NCBI GenBank assembly: GCA_928212115.1
Contig: CAKMRJ010002223.1
Coordinates: 309,939,617 to 310,003,616, forward strand
DNA length: 64,000 bases
DNA from: Lactuca virosa
Taxonomy: Eukaryota > Streptophyta > Magnoliopsida > Asterales > Asteraceae
Direction: 5' to 3'
Shown here: in pieces, positions 35,495 through 47,602 of the stretch
Numbering within the stretch: position 1 is the stretch's first letter
Layout of the letters: every line of letters starts with the position of its first letter
The notes under the pieces: generated by a model
Databases searched by the model: none
The model's input: the letters and a program-made list of their open reading frames with translations, nothing else
Told to the model about the DNA's origin: nothing
Position numbers and translations under genes: made by a program

Positions 35495-36257
35495 TGATGG
35501 GTTTTGAGCATTCTAACACACCTATGGTGTACATGTAACCCTAGAAACCTTGGATCTATGTTTTCCCCAAAAATACATGAAAATAAGAATTTCCAAGGTT
35601 TACATCCTAACTAGCATGGCATGGGGAACTTGAATCATAAAATTACTAGTAGAATGACATACCTTTTAGTAGTGGTTGATTTCTTGGAGTTTGAGAGCCT
35701 AGCACCAATAGTGTGGATGCCTCAAATGGAAATCACAAATCACCACAAACTTTGGAAAACGCTTGAGAGAATAATGCACACTCTTGAATTGGCCACCACT
35801 CTTGTACACACACAACTAGTCCAAATCAAGTGCCAAGGACTCTTTTATATAGTGTGGAGGATTAGGGTTACATCCATGTAAACCTTAATACCCATGACTC
35901 TTCCTTTCCAAGGATCCATGGGTTAAAAGCTCCATGGACCATCCATGGACTTCCATGCAAGCCTAGCCCATTCCAAATGAGTATTAGCCTACACTATATA
36001 AAATACAAGAGCCCATATTTAATTAGTCACCTTTTGGATCACCAAATTAATTCTAAATTAATTTATGATCAATACTAATTAAATAATATGATTTCATATT
36101 AATATATTATAACTTATAATATATTAACAAATCATAAACACATTATTCTCAAAAGGTTATCCAAATCGTTCGGGTGAAGTGCAACCCAAATGGACCATGC
36201 CGGGTCGGGTCAAGTGCATCTCAAATATTGTTATCGACTTAGACACCTTACCCAACA
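35495..36257 (-). repeat. Cop-2 5' LTR
   Basis: 763 bp, plus-strand start TGATGGG, right flank TGATCACCCCGTAAG. That is the same flank as Cop-1, so both occupy the same original insertion site. Confidence 0.93.
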
Positions 36258-37170
36258 TGATCACCCCGTAAGATAAAAATGTTATATTAATCTCATAGAT
36301 TCCATCGACACTCCCATTCTCGCGCAACCCACATAGATAGAGGAAACCAATCATTGTTAGCAGTCGGCAAAGGAGTCAAGCAGGAACAAGAAAAGGTTCA
36401 TGAGAAGGATTCAGAGGAGGGATCAGCCGAGACCAGAGTGATCATAGATGAACCTTACTCTCTCAAGAGAAGGCGTGCAGGGTTCTCTTAGACATTCAGA
36501 GTTAAACTCTCCATCATGAAGAGATTGAGATCAGTGACAAAACCCGGACCAAGGAGAAACGAAGACTCAATACATCTACGGAGAACCGGAACACCATAGG
36601 GGTGTTCAGAGACAATATATCTTCACAAGAATGAAGAAGAGCGAACGTAGGAAGGACAGAGAACAGAGGAAACCACTCTCGAATCATGCGAAGAAACCGA
36701 ACACCCCACTCTCGAATCATGCGAAGAAAACGAACACCTTATACGTCACACTAATACCTAATAAAATAATATAACTTAGTGAGTTAGCGATTACACTGCT
36801 CGCACTATGTGGTAGGCTTATCGCCTATTTTCTTGCAACTAGTATCAGTAAACCAGGTCACAGAAATTCATTCAAGAGTAGTCACTTCAAACTCAAAAGT
36901 CTATTTCATATAGACGTCCTTTATGGATGGTTATCAGAACACTATAGAAGTCGGATCATGATACTCTCGGAAACCGGTATAGTCCATCAAGGCGTGTCAT
37001 ATACACTTGTGCAATACCCACTTCCATAGAATACACTTCATGAATGTTGTCAGAAACATTCAGGATAGTCCATCAAGGCGTGGAATTTATAAGTATATAT
37101 AAATTGGTGAAATACAACTACCAATGACCATCGTTTCTCACAAGATCGTTTCTCGTCATGCCACATAACC
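36258..37170 (+). other. Gyp-1 leader, duplicated copy
   Basis: Near-identical to 14198-15079 with a small repeat (CACTCTCGAATCATGCG twice near 36690) and a repeated CCATCAAGGCGTG word near 36985/37070. No frame of note. Confidence 0.75.
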
Positions 37171-37870
37171 ATGTCTTCACAAGGAGGTAACCAACTAACT
37201 GGCGAGACACCATTTCTGCAGATAGACTCCGCTACATTTCAGGCCACGGTCACAGCCGCCGTGACAGCTGTCAGGGCGCAATTCAATGCTAACAACCCAA
37301 ACGAGGATGGAAACAGTTTCGACAATTCAAACCGTAGTAACACACAAGAAAACCGACAAGGGCCTAGCCATAATGATACTCCAGCTCACAAACCTAAGAA
37401 TATTAAAACGAAAGTTCTGGGACAAAAAAGAGCGCAAGAAATGCAACCTGTGGCAACCCTACAGCCACAACATCTGCCACTCCAGTACCAATGCCAGTAC
37501 GACAGTATGCTGGAAACCTACCGGATTGCAAGAAATGCAATTTCCATCATTAGGAAAATGCCACAAAATGCATTGTAAGAACTACAACACACAAGGACAC
37601 ACCACTCATTTCTGCAGAATACCGGCACAACCAACCACCCATGTCCTCGGTGTTGGCTTAAGTAAGGTCTCTTTAGGTGCGGGAAATCTGGACATTTCAA
37701 AAGAGATTGTACAAAGACTAGAAATGGCGAAGAAGCTCGCTTCTATAAGACTCCAACTCAACACATCACTTCAACTACCGATGCTAGTATAATTCAAGTA
37801 TGCCATGCATGTGGTGAAATGGGGCATTTCAAAGAGACTGTCCGACAGAGAAAATGACGGAGGAGAATGA
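37171..37870 (+). pseudogene. Gyp-1 gag remnant, second copy
   Basis: Starts MSSQGGNQLTGETP; the first frame runs 135 codons to 37578. The TGA that ends the first copy at 15319 is absent here, but the frame leaves the knuckle frame. Knuckle sequence CKNYNTQGHTTHFC and a final CHACGEMGHF follow in other frames. A 2-base loss near 37830 breaks the last knuckle (TTCATGAGAGAC to TTCAAAGAGAC). The gag core is missing, as in the first copy, so the deletion predates the duplication. Confidence 0.75.
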
Positions 37871-38130
37871 GGAATTTAACGACATGACATAAGAGAGCAA
37901 CGAGGAACCCCCTTTTGCGATTTTGGTACGTCTTCTAAATAAAATTACTTTAAAGATTTAATTTATATTAATATTAAAATTCGGGGAAATTAAAAAGTAA
38001 TTATAAATAACTCACTCGTCCGAACAAGTCACGACATTCATAAGAGAACTAAAGATCAGCGCAGGTGAGCTATGATGGCTTAGTACATACATCATGGTTA
38101 AGCATAGCTAAGATTTTGCAGAATTAGAGT

Positions 38131-38190
38131 GAGTGATTCCGCCTTAATTCCTGTTCCTTGTCTGGTTGTGGATTTGGGGCAGAGTCACTC
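38131..38190 (+). other. Hairpin module H15 (Gyp-1 second copy)
   Basis: GAGTGA/TCACTC and TTCCGCC/GGGGCAGA. The inner stem is better paired than in H4 (GCC instead of ACC). Confidence 0.65.
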
Positions 38191-38747
38191 AGTCGACCGT
38201 CTTATTCATCTTAATTATACATAACTTGTATATTCCAAGCGATCATAGAGGTACCGAGAAGGATCATAATATAAAGTATCGTCACTAGTTAACAAAGCAC
38301 TTTCACTGCTAGTACTCGCTTATTGCAGTACAATTTTGTGGCAGTGGTAATATCGAGAAAGCACTAAAAAGCCTACACAAAATGCACCGTCGAGCACACT
38401 CGGGATACACCATCATTATAAAAGACGTCTCTTTCAAATCGACTCAAAAGACGTCTCTTTCAAATCGACTCAGCACTTGTTTCTATAGAGAGTCTGGCGT
38501 CGTCATTCGACGTGGATTGGCGCGGTACGATTGGCTTCGTCTTTTGTATTCTAAACCCCGAGGTACTCATGAGAGGAGTAATATGACTTGCGAAACCTTG
38601 CCGACGTATACCCAACAGATCTTCCAGAACCACCACTTGTCCAACAGGTCAAGTTCAAGCACAGAGGCTAAGGACGAATACGGTTAACCTACCATTACTA
38701 AGTGAATACGCGAGAGTAGTATATAATTAAGATTCTATAGACCGAGA

Positions 38748-38811
38748 ATGTGTGCTTCCGCCCTATCTCATGTTCCTTGTCTGGTTGTGGACCTGGTGCA
38801 GAGTCGCATAT
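38748..38811 (+). other. Hairpin module H16 (Gyp-1 second copy)
   Basis: ATGTG/CATAT (wobble) outside; the inner side GGTGCAGA has one change against H5. Confidence 0.55.
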
Positions 38812-39182
38812 CCGACCTTCTTACTAATCTTAATTATATACGACTTGTATACACAAGGTAAGGATAGATGGACCAGGTGTAAATCCTATCATGAACTTCA
38901 AGACAAAGTAGCCTAGGACTACAAGTGGACATTCTACCATTCGGGAGAACTTAGACAAGTAAACCGAACCCCTACGCTCCATACATATTAGCACATCAGA
39001 TACAATAGTGAAGATCCGTAAGAACGCTAAGCGAGCATCATAATTCACTATGTGTGTTAGGAAGTGAACCACTAAGGAAACGAGTTAGGAATATTGCATT
39101 CGGGCCGTAAACCTCATCAAGTGAGGTTGACGGCCACAAACCATGTTCAGGGCCGGGAACCCTCTCTTGGCTGTGAACTAGA

Positions 39183-39184
<2 letters not shown>

Positions 39185-39235
<51 letters not shown>
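39185..39235. repeat. AT microsatellite at the LTR3 TATA site
   Basis: About 50 bases of AT at the same place as 4078-4088 and 17268-17408. Confidence 0.95.
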
Positions 39236-39236
<1 letters not shown>

Positions 39237-40066
39237 AGGTGTTCGATTCTTATGCTCAGTTCTTCACTCTTGGCCACAAATCTACCCCATTCTCGCTCAA
39301 GTATCATACTCAAGAACAATCTTTTCTTTCCTTAAACCTCTTTTTTCTTTTGTATCTGCTTGGAATACAACAAAGGGTCTTCAAACACTTGCCAAACAAC
39401 AAGGTCTTCAAGTGTTCTTAACATCTTTGGGCCGTGAACCCTTCATAGGGTCGTGAACCTTCATCAGGGCCGTGAACACTTCATGTTTGGGCCGTGAACA
39501 CTCAAGTGTTCTTGGGCCGTGATCACTCCATAGGGCCGTGAACTCCATTTCAGCCTCCTAACTTCCTTCTAACATTCTTTTGGTGAGTTATTCTTTCATC
39601 CTAGGTTGTTTGCTAAACACCTTTGTGGTTAGATTCACTAATTTCATGCCTATATGTATCATTATATGTTATTTAGGACTCGTTTGTGCTTCGGGACTTC
39701 ACTCGTGAAACTTATCATCCTATATGATATCTTCAATCTAATCTCCAACATAAGGTGAGTTCATACCCCCATGTTTTTCCAAACTTTTAATGTTTTAGGG
39801 GGGGGGGGGGGGGAATACAAGTAAAACCCAAGAAATATTGTGTCTTAGAATATAAATTGTTTATTATGTCTTTCTTACCATTGAACTGTATTTAAAACAT
39901 GAAACTTATTAAAACATGGAAAATATGCTTATAAACTATAGTAAGTATAGTTTATGGAACAAAGGGATTTTTTTATAAACTTATCTGTCATTTATTAAAA
40001 GGGTTTTCTTATTATTACTTGTAAAGTCGTTAATCTAGTCTATGAGACACGTCTTCGAGTACCTAC

Positions 40067-40494
40067 ATATGTACCAGTGGAAGTCAACCCTTATGAACCA
40101 GAGTCTCCTTGAGGGAGAGCGTGAGTTTGTGTATAGATCTCTACGGGACTGACAATCCCGCACCTTGTTGTTAGCTACAGTCGGACCGGCAGGTCTACGG
40201 GTGACAAAGTCATAAAGGATATTGGCGTCTGATTCACGTCGTATTATTAGTATGGTCATAAAACTCACAAGTAGATAACAATATGTACCAGTGGAAGTCA
40301 ACCCTTATGAACCAGAGTCTCCTTGAGGGAGAGCGTGAGTTTGTGTATAGATCTATACGGGACTGACAATCCCGCACCTTGTTGTTAGCTACAGTAGGAC
40401 CGGCAGGTCTACGGGTGACAAAGTCATAAAGGATATTGGCGTCTGATTCACGTCGTATTAGTTAGTATGGTCATAAAACTCACAAGTAGATAAC
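40067..40494. repeat. 214-bp tandem duplication in LTR3
   Basis: Units 40067-40280 and 40281-40494, both starting ATATGTACCAGTGG, nearly identical. LTR1 has a single copy near 4867. Confidence 0.9.
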
Positions 40495-40758
40495 AAATAT
40501 ATATTTACGTAGTAATATACTTTTAATGAACAATGCTTTAACAACATAAGTATGGAAAATACTTGTACTTTTCAGTTTTGGAACAATTAAGGCAACAACT
40601 CACACTCAGGGGAAAATATAGGATTTTCCAGGACAAACATCAATACTTTATAAACAATCGGATTATCAACCAACCATCGAATATTTATTGTTAATTATAG
40701 AATCCTTTAGTTTATACATCCGGGTTATGTATGAAGAATATTCGATAGACGTTGGAAT

Positions 40759-40819
40759 GTGTGGTTTCCGCCCCATTTCCTGTTCCTTGTTTTGTTATGG
40801 GCTTAGGGAAGATCCATAC
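40759..40819 (+). other. Hairpin module H17 (LTR3)
   Basis: GTGTGG/CCATAC as in H2; the inner 3' arm is weakened to GGGAAGA. Confidence 0.5.
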
Positions 40820-41297
40820 AATTAACTGTCTGTTCGATATTTGTTTACACATAGCTAGTATGAGATAAGAGATTATACAAGGAACTAGTATTATCATTCT
40901 TATCTTAACATTCATTATATCAGAAAATATAAGGTTTTTATGGAGAAACATAACATACTTGTCAAAGAACACATAACCTGTTTTTAAATCAAAACGCTTA
41001 TGAACTCACCAGCTTAAATGCTGATCTACTCTTTCAAAATAACTTGTATTCTCAGGAACTAGTAGACAGGTACATGCACCAGGATTCAGAAGATGGAGCA
41101 TAGTAGTTTCATGTCTTTGTTTGGTTATTTACATTTGGAGTCAATCTTATGTGAATTGAACACAATGTAAAAACTTTAATATTAATGCAATGGTTGTTGT
41201 TTCTTTGATTACTATGATGCACGTGTTGTGATACTGAGCATGACGTCCTCCACCCCCGAATGTTTCCGCCGTTCCGGTTTGGGAGTGTGACATTAGT

Positions 41298-42440
41298 ACT
41301 AGTTGAGTACAAACAATGGATTTCATGGAACAATAGTATTACAGATTCTTATAAAATTTAACAATGGTTTTCATTACAATAAAACAAACATATAAACTAT
41401 AATAGGTACAGTTTGTGGAACTTATTCATTGATTTCAAGGTTCAGATAACAGAAAAAAAACAGAGTACATAGCAGAAAACAAACAGAGTACATTACAGAA
41501 AACAAACGTAGTATCTTACTGAAAAGAAACATATAAACTATATTAAATATACTTTATGAAACTTACTTACAGTATATTTATTTCAAAGTAACTTTTCATT
41601 ATTCCACGCGTAATCATCAATATATCATTTGTGAGACAATCTTCACGTACTTTAGTAAGTACCAACCAAGTCCTGAAATTATAACCAGAATCTCCTGGAG
41701 GAAGAGCGTGACACTTGTGTATAGATCTATACGGGACTGACAATCCCACACTAGAGCTGTTTGTAACAGCTAGGTCGGCAGACCTGTGGTGACAAATGTC
41801 TTAACATTTGCGATGCCTGAAGAACGTCGTGTTCAGGCCACCTTAGGTCATCAAGCATAGTTATAATAACTCACAATTTGGTATTGAACAAAATGATTAG
41901 TGTATGAATAAGTAAACAACTTCACATAGTTTTATTAATAATAAAACAATAATACAACATTTTACAAGTATAAGTACAAAATACTATTTCGGTACAGAGA
42001 AAACATATTTTTCATGGTTTCAAATGAACTAAATTACATTTTACCACTTCAGAGTACAACAACGTTCACACGTTTTGCTTACATTTATACTACAACAGAA
42101 AATATAGGATTTTATGGGAAACCATGATTACTTTATTAAAGAACAAGAAAACAAATTTCAGCTATAAACATACTTATGAATTCACCAACTTAATTGTTGA
42201 CACCTTTTCAAAACTTCTTGTATTTTCAGGGAATTAGTAGATATCTACACCCATAATTTTTGAGAAAACGGAGCTTTTTAGACTCATGTCTTTTAACTTG
42301 TACTTTTGGTGTCATTTATACAATGTTTTGAGCACGGATGTAAAACTTATAACTTTGTTAATACGATTGTTGTTGTACTTTGATTACTATTATGCATTGT
42401 TGTGATACTGTACATGACGTTCCGGTTTGGGTGTGTGACA
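41298..42440 (+). repeat. LTR-B (solo LTR), 3' segment
   Basis: Continues LTR-B after the TTAGT duplicate and ends GGGTGTGTGACA, followed by GTGCC. No primer site follows, confirming a solo LTR. It contains an acceptor-like TATTTTCAG|G at 42229. Confidence 0.88.
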
Positions 42441-42453
42441 GTGCCCCAAGAAC
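42441..42453 (-). pseudogene. 13-bp scrap of Gyp-A RT
   Basis: GTGCCCCAAGAAC reads FLGH on the minus strand. It joins in frame to HLVNHKR at 2607 once the GTGCC duplicate is removed. Beyond 42453 homology stops; the rest of RT and the protease have been deleted or replaced. Confidence 0.75.
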
Positions 42454-42666
42454 ATATAGCATGTTTATACCCATTTTTCGTAGAGTTAAATTTTATACAA
42501 CATACCACACATAAATTGTTCATAATACTAGGTAATAACATTATTTCATGTAGATAACACTTTTACACAACATGAAGATAAAGCATGTATAACAACTTGT
42601 ATTATTACACAAGTTTACATGTATCCCCCCCCTAAAACTTGGATAAAAACAAAAATGAGGGGTATG
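42454..42666 (-). repeat. LTR-E fragment, 3' side
   Basis: The minus strand shows the conserved CATACCCC..TTTTAGGGGGGG-ATACATG block of the LTR group. It continues at 59639-60400 on the far side of LTR-D. The 3' terminus is missing (abrupt join at 42453/42454). Confidence 0.6.
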
Positions 42667-43138
42667 TGTCACACCCCTAAAGCGGAATGGCAGAAACCTT
42701 CGGGGGTGGAGGATGCCATGTATAGTATCACAACTATTGATTAATAGTAATCAAGACAACAAAAACCGTTGTATTGATATTAAAATGTTTACATTGTATT
42801 CGAATCATATATGATTTACTCCAAAAGTAAATAGCAAAGTAAAGACTTGAAGCTACTATGCTCCGTCTTCCAGGAACCCGGGGGCGTATACCTGTCTACT
42901 AGTGTCCTGAGAATACAAGTGGTTTTTGAAAGATTGTCAACATTAAAGTTGGTGAGTTCATAAGCATTTTGTTTTAGAAAACAGGTTCTTTGTTCTTTGT
43001 AAAACATGATGTGTTTCTCCAGAAAATCCTATATTGTCTGATGTGATGAATGATAAGTAAAATGACTCGTACTAGTTCCTTCCATGAGTACTTAGTGTAT
43101 ACAAGTTATATACAATTCAGATCGAACAAACAATTGAT

Positions 43139-43200
43139 TGTGTGTTCTGCCCCAAGCCCACAACCAAACAAGGAACAGGAAATGAGGCGGAAGCCACACA
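43139..43200 (-). other. Hairpin module H18 (LTR-D)
   Basis: TGTGT/ACACA outer stem; inner TTCCGCC/GGGGCAGA on the minus strand. Confidence 0.6.
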
Positions 43201-43414
43201 TTCCACTGCATGTTTGATCCTCATTGTATATCACTCTAGCGTATTTAGTAAGTACTTACAGAGTTAACTATAATGGTCCTTTAAGATGTGATGAATGTGT
43301 TCCTTCAGAAAATCCTATATTTTCTAAGTAAGAATTATGATGATACCAGTTCCTTCTATAACCACTTAATTTATACTAGTTATATATAAACTAATATCGA
43401 ACGGACAGTTGAAT

Positions 43415-43475
43415 GTGTGGATCTGCCCTAAGCCCACAACCAAACAAGGAACAGGAAATGAGGCGGAAACCACAC
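43415..43475 (-). other. Hairpin module H19 (LTR-D)
   Basis: GTGTGG/CCACAC, a fully Watson-Crick version of H2; inner TTTCCGCC/GGGCAGA. Confidence 0.65.
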
Positions 43476-43830
43476 ATTCCGCTGCCTATTGGATATTCTT
43501 TATATATAACTTGGATGTATAAACTTAAGGAATCATAGAATTATCAATGATAGTTCGTAAGTTAAATGGTAAATAGTTTTCTTGTAAAATAATGATGTTT
43601 ATCCTGGAAAATCCTATATTTTCCATAAAAGTGAATTATTGTCTCTAATGTTCCAAAACTGAAAAAGTACAAGTATTTATCCATACATAAGTTGATAAGA
43701 TGTAGCTTTATTAATAAATAAAACTATCCGAAGCCGTGTTTGCCCTGTAAACTAGAAGTGATGTTAATACCCTCCTATGATCACTTAGTACATACGAGTT
43801 ATAGTAATCTAGATCGAACAGAAAGTCGAT

Positions 43831-43893
43831 TGGGTGATTCTGCCCTAAGCCCACAACCAAACAAGGAACATGAAATGAGGTGGAAACCACACA
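43831..43893 (-). other. Hairpin module H20 (LTR-D)
   Basis: Conserved loop; inner TTCCACC/GGGCAGAA, outer pairing partial. Confidence 0.45.
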
Positions 43894-44370
43894 TTCCACT
43901 CCATGTTGGATATTAATCTCATATCACCCTGATGTATATACTAAGTAATCACATAGTTACTAACCCTGAAAACTGTTCGATAAATATATTATTACGTGAA
44001 TGAATTGTTGTTTTATCCATGTGAGTTCTTATAACCATACTGATTGACGGAAAACCTTTGCGACGTTCTTCGGACGTCGTTAACGTTAATGACATTTGTC
44101 ACCACAGGTCTGTCGGCCTAGCTGTTGCAAGCGGCTCTGGTGCGGGATTGTCAGTCCCGTATAGATCTATACACAAACTCACTCTCTCTCTCCTGGAGAC
44201 TCTGGTTCATAAATTTAGACTTTCCTTGGTACTCAGGTAAGTACTCGAAGACGTGTCTCACAAATTTGTTCCCTCAATGGATTCACGAATAAGATAATGA
44301 AAACCTTTTTGTAAATAATGTGTAACTTTGTAAAAGTAGTTCGTTTGTTTGTTCCATAAACTATACTTAA

Positions 44371-45092
44371 TATTATTACAGAAGTATACAATCAACAAAA
44401 CTAATTGAAATAAAACAAACGAAATTCAAATATATATAATATACAAGAATCAATTTACAGAAAACATGGTTGTATGATGATTACACAGAAAATACAATCA
44501 CGAAATTGTAGAGATTGAGGCCTGCTTTGCAGTGTCCTAAGACATAAATTTACCCGGTAGGGATCTGTCAAGAGGATACAACAATAAATTCAAGAAGTGA
44601 TCTTGAATCTGTCGAAATTTCTATGTTCCCTTCATCCTCTGGAAGAACGAATTTCCAAGAGAATTTGTGGTGTACAAAAGATTTCTGTAACCCCTCACCG
44701 ATGAATGAAAACATGTATTTATAGGTATTAGTTATGACAGTTGGAAACTGTCAAAACCGAAAATAACTGTCATAATACCTGTTATTCAGTAGTTAATTAA
44801 CGATTTAATAAATATAAAAATTAAAAATTAATTTCGTAATTAAAAAATATTTAATTAATCAGGAAGACACCAAAGGCCCAAGGCCCATCTTTTGACCATT
44901 GAATATTCTCTTGATATTAGCCTATTTTGAGTCCAATTAGGCTAGTCCAACACCACAACCCAAACCCAATATGCTTAACCCATTACTTGATCCATTTGAT
45001 TAAATGAGTGGGACAAGACATATAAGGTGGGAAAAGGTTTTCTCTTCCACCAATGTGGGATAAGTCCCACATTGTAAAGCAAATTTCCAACA
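44371..45092 (-). repeat. Cop-3 3' LTR
   Basis: 722 bp. Minus-strand start TGTTGGAAATTTGC; terminal CA mutated to TA at 44371-44372. It contains the short inverted repeat TGTGGGA..TCCCACA near 45055-45075. Confidence 0.9.
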
Positions 45093-45688
45093 ATACCTCA
45101 CATTTTGTATTCAAAACTCCAAGAATACCCCACATTTGAATAGAAAATAAGTGAACTTTGATCTTGAAATAAGGGAAGTAAGATATGACATGCATCTGAA
45201 TAGGTGTTGTAAAACTTGAACCTTTCATAATAAGTACTAATTGGATCTACTTTGTGGGTAGTGAACTACAGTCTTGAACTAACCACTTTTTATAGTAGAA
45301 TAAAAAACAAGAAGTATCACACATATCATATCTAAGCATAAATCATTTCTTACCGTTGTGTTCATTTCAGTCGTGAACAATCCTTTCTTCATGAGACTTT
45401 TAGAAAGCTTAGCCATATCAGCTCCCAAAGATACGACCTCACATCCATCTCACATAGGTAATGCTAATCTGGAACAATTTGTACTATTCCACTATAAAAG
45501 CTATCAGCATTATTAAGAATAAAGAATTCATCCATATATCATCAACGGAAAAACACAAAATAAATATCATAGGAGTGAGCATACCTTTGTGTTAGTGCTT
45601 CTTTGAGTCTTCCCCAACTAGTTATCCTATTGAACCTAGACCATGGGATCTCCAATGTTGCTAGGTTAAGTTTCCGCCAGGTGGTGAC
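45093..45688 (-). other. Cop-3 PPT and 3' untranslated region
   Basis: AAAATGTGAGGTAT on the minus strand abuts the LTR as polypurine tract. The remaining 580 bases up to the RNase H stop show no frame or motif. Confidence 0.6.
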
Positions 45689-46813
45689 TCATTGTGTTGG
45701 CTTTAAGCCCATTCCCCTCGATGTGAAGAGAACTTGCTCTCTACTAAGGATTTTTGACAAGGGATCAACTATATTTTCCTTTGACTTTATGTAACTAATG
45801 GAAATGATTCCATTCTTCAGCAAGTCTCTTATTGTAATATGTCCGCGCCTAATGTGTCTCGACTTGCCATTGTATATATGACTTTGTACTCTAGTAAGAG
45901 CAGCCTTACTATCACAATGTATGCCAATGGTAGTAACAGGTTGAGGCCACAGAGGAATACCTTCTAGGAAGCTTTTAATCCATTCAGCTGCTTCAGCAGC
46001 TTTTTCTAAAGCAATAAACTCTGCTTCCATTGGAGAATGAGTATTCACAGTTTGCTTAGATGATTTCCAAGAGATAGCAGCTCCACCAACTGTGAACACA
46101 TATCCACTTGTGGATTTTGCCTCAGAAGTATTGGAAATCCAGTTTGCGTCACAATATCCTTCTAGTACATGAGGATACCTCGTGTAATGCAATCCATAAT
46201 TCATTGTATTCTTTAAATATCTAAGCACTCTTACTAATGCGTACCAATGATCTTTCTCGGGATTGTGGGAGTAACGACTCAATCTACTTACACTATAAGC
46301 CAAGTTCGGTCTAGTACAATTCATAATATACTTTAAGCTACCAAGAACTTGAGTATATTCTAACTGAGCTACACTATCACCTTTATTCTTCTTAAGATGA
46401 CTTGAAGGATCAAAAGGGGTGACTACCAGCTTGTCATCATAGTATCCAAACTTTTTAAGTACACTTTCAATATAATGGGACTAAGTAATAGTATAACCAT
46501 CTGGTCTTCTTTGAACTCTTACACCAAGGATCACATCTACTACTCCCAATTCCTTCATGGAAAAGGAGGAGTGTAACATTTTCTTGGTTTGATTGATCAC
46601 ATCCAAATTAGTACCCATTATAAGCATATCATCCACATACAAGCATATGATGACACAAGCATTCTGGTATTGTTTGACATAAACACATTTATCACATTCA
46701 TTAATTCTAAATCCATTAGAGAGTAATGTGTTGTCAAACTTCTCATGCAAATGTTTTAGTCCAAAAAGTGATCTAACTAACTTACAAACTTTGTTTTCTT
46801 GACCCTTGACCAC
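45689..46813 (-). pseudogene. Cop-3 RT palm and RNase H
   Basis: One frame of 375 codons with a single internal stop (TAG at about 46481-46483, where CAG/Gln is expected). The RT part has SLFGLKH and the catalytic CLYVDDMLIMG, and the connection has KYIMNCTRPNLAY. RNase H shows EGYCDANW, SPMEAEFIAL and KHIRRGHI-like sequence (here SRHIRRGHITIR). It would copy RNA to DNA and degrade the template. The first half of RT lies upstream in a disturbed, duplicated region. Confidence 0.88.
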
Positions 46814-47580
46814 AAACCCTTCAGGTTGATTCGTATATATATCTCTTCATCTAGTTCACCATACAAGAAGGAAGTTTTCAAATCCATTTGGTGTATTTCC
46901 AAATTGTGAATGGCTGCAATTGCTACTAATGTGCGAATTAATGTAATTCTTGTAACAGGTGAATAAGTGTCAAAGAAGTCTTGTCCCTCTTTTTGACGAT
47001 ACCCTTTAGCTACTAAACAAGCTTTGTACTTCTCAATGGTACCATCAGGTCTAAACTTCTTCTTGAATATCCATTTGTGCCCAATTGGTTTTTGCCCAGG
47101 TGGCAAATCTACCAATTTCCAAGTAGTATTCTGCACAATGGAATCAATCTCACTTTTGATTGCCTTTTTCCAAAAAGTGATCCAACTAACTTACAAACTT
47201 TGTTTTCTTGACCCTTGACCACAAACCCTTCAGGTTGATTCATATATATCTCTTCATCTAGTTCACCATACAAGAAGGAAGTTTTCACATCCATTTGGTG
47301 TATTTCCAAATTGTGAATGACTGCAATTGCAACTAATGTGCGAATTAATGTAATTCTTGTAACAGGTGAATAAGTTTCAAAGAAGTCTTGACCCTCTTTT
47401 TGACGATAACCTTTAGCTACTAAACTAGCTTTGTACTTCTCAATGGTACCATCAGGTCTAACTTCTTCTTGAATATCCATTTGTGCCCAATTGGTTTTTG
47501 CCCAGGTGGCAAATCTACCAATTTCCAAGTGTTATTCTGCACAATGGAATCAATCTCACTTTTGATTGCCTCTTTCCAAA
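46763..47580 (-). repeat. 409-bp tandem duplication in Cop-3 RT
   Basis: Units 46763-47171 and 47172-47580, both covering the RT N-terminal fingers (PIGHKWIFKKK, LVAKGYRQKEGQDF, HQMDVKTSFLYGELDEEIY). Junction at TTCCAAAA, shared by the two ends. The units differ at several sites, and the lower one has an extra TA that shifts frame. Confidence 0.9.
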
Positions 47581-47602
47581 AGGGAGCTTCACACGAATCC
47601 AT
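46814..47602 (-). pseudogene. Cop-3 RT N-terminal half, duplicated
   Basis: Starts DSCEAPFWKEAIKSEID at about 47600, the usual entry to copia RT, then WKLVDLPPGQKPIGHKW. A one-base loss near 47460 breaks the frame after IFKKK. The region is then repeated by the 409-bp duplication. The first acidic RT residue (QMDVKTSFLYG) is present in one unit and as QMDLKTSFLYG in the other. Confidence 0.85.

Larger units (their letters stand above)
34523..36257 (-). mobile_element. Cop-2, right part with 5' LTR
   Basis: Resumes with the ACGAC duplicate and CCTCCACCAGTC, continuing the leader. Holds AT run 34666-34707, palindromes ACTCGACGAGT/ACTCGTCGAGT (about 35328-35412), a mutated primer site (minus TTGTATCAGAGCC, about 35481-35493) and LTR 35495-36257 (763 bp). 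Confidence 0.9.
37871..39050 (+). other. Gyp-1 region after gag, duplicated copy
   Basis: Homologous to 15781-17000. Holds the inverted repeat near 37930-37995, hairpins H15 and H16, and a local duplication AAAGACGTCTCTTTC (about 38421 and 38448). It ends abruptly at TTCACTA. The PPT and about the first 100 bases of LTR3 are deleted. Confidence 0.75.
39755..41055 (+). other. Putative LTR3 intron
   Basis: Donor AAG|GTGAGT, acceptor TTGTATTCTCAG|G, 1301 nt. Longer than in LTR1 mainly through the 214-bp duplication. Confidence 0.45.
39051..41292 (+). repeat. Gyp-1 3' LTR (LTR3), 5' end deleted
   Basis: Matches LTR1 from GTTAGGAAGTGAACC onward and ends GGGAGTGTGACA followed by TTAGT (41293-41297), the partner of 3848-3852. 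It contains an AT tract (39185-39235), CCGTGAAC words, donor AAG|GTGAGT at 39755, a G run of about 16, a 214-bp tandem duplication, hairpin H17, branch CTGAT and acceptor ending at 41055. Confidence 0.9.
42667..44370 (-). repeat. LTR-D, 3' segment
   Basis: The plus strand starts TGTCACACCCCTAAAGCGG, i.e. the minus-strand LTR end. It holds three hairpin modules and acceptor TTGTATTCTCAG|G ending at 42907. Interrupted by Cop-3 at 44370 and continued at 58394-59633. The flanks GTATG (42662-42666) and ATATG (59634-59638) are a candidate target duplication with one mismatch, consistent with a solo LTR of about 2.9 kb. Confidence 0.8.

Noticed and set aside
42454..42666. Continuation of Gyp-A reverse transcriptase
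   Set aside because: Only 13 bases (42441-42453) match; the rest aligns with the LTR group, not with RT motifs.
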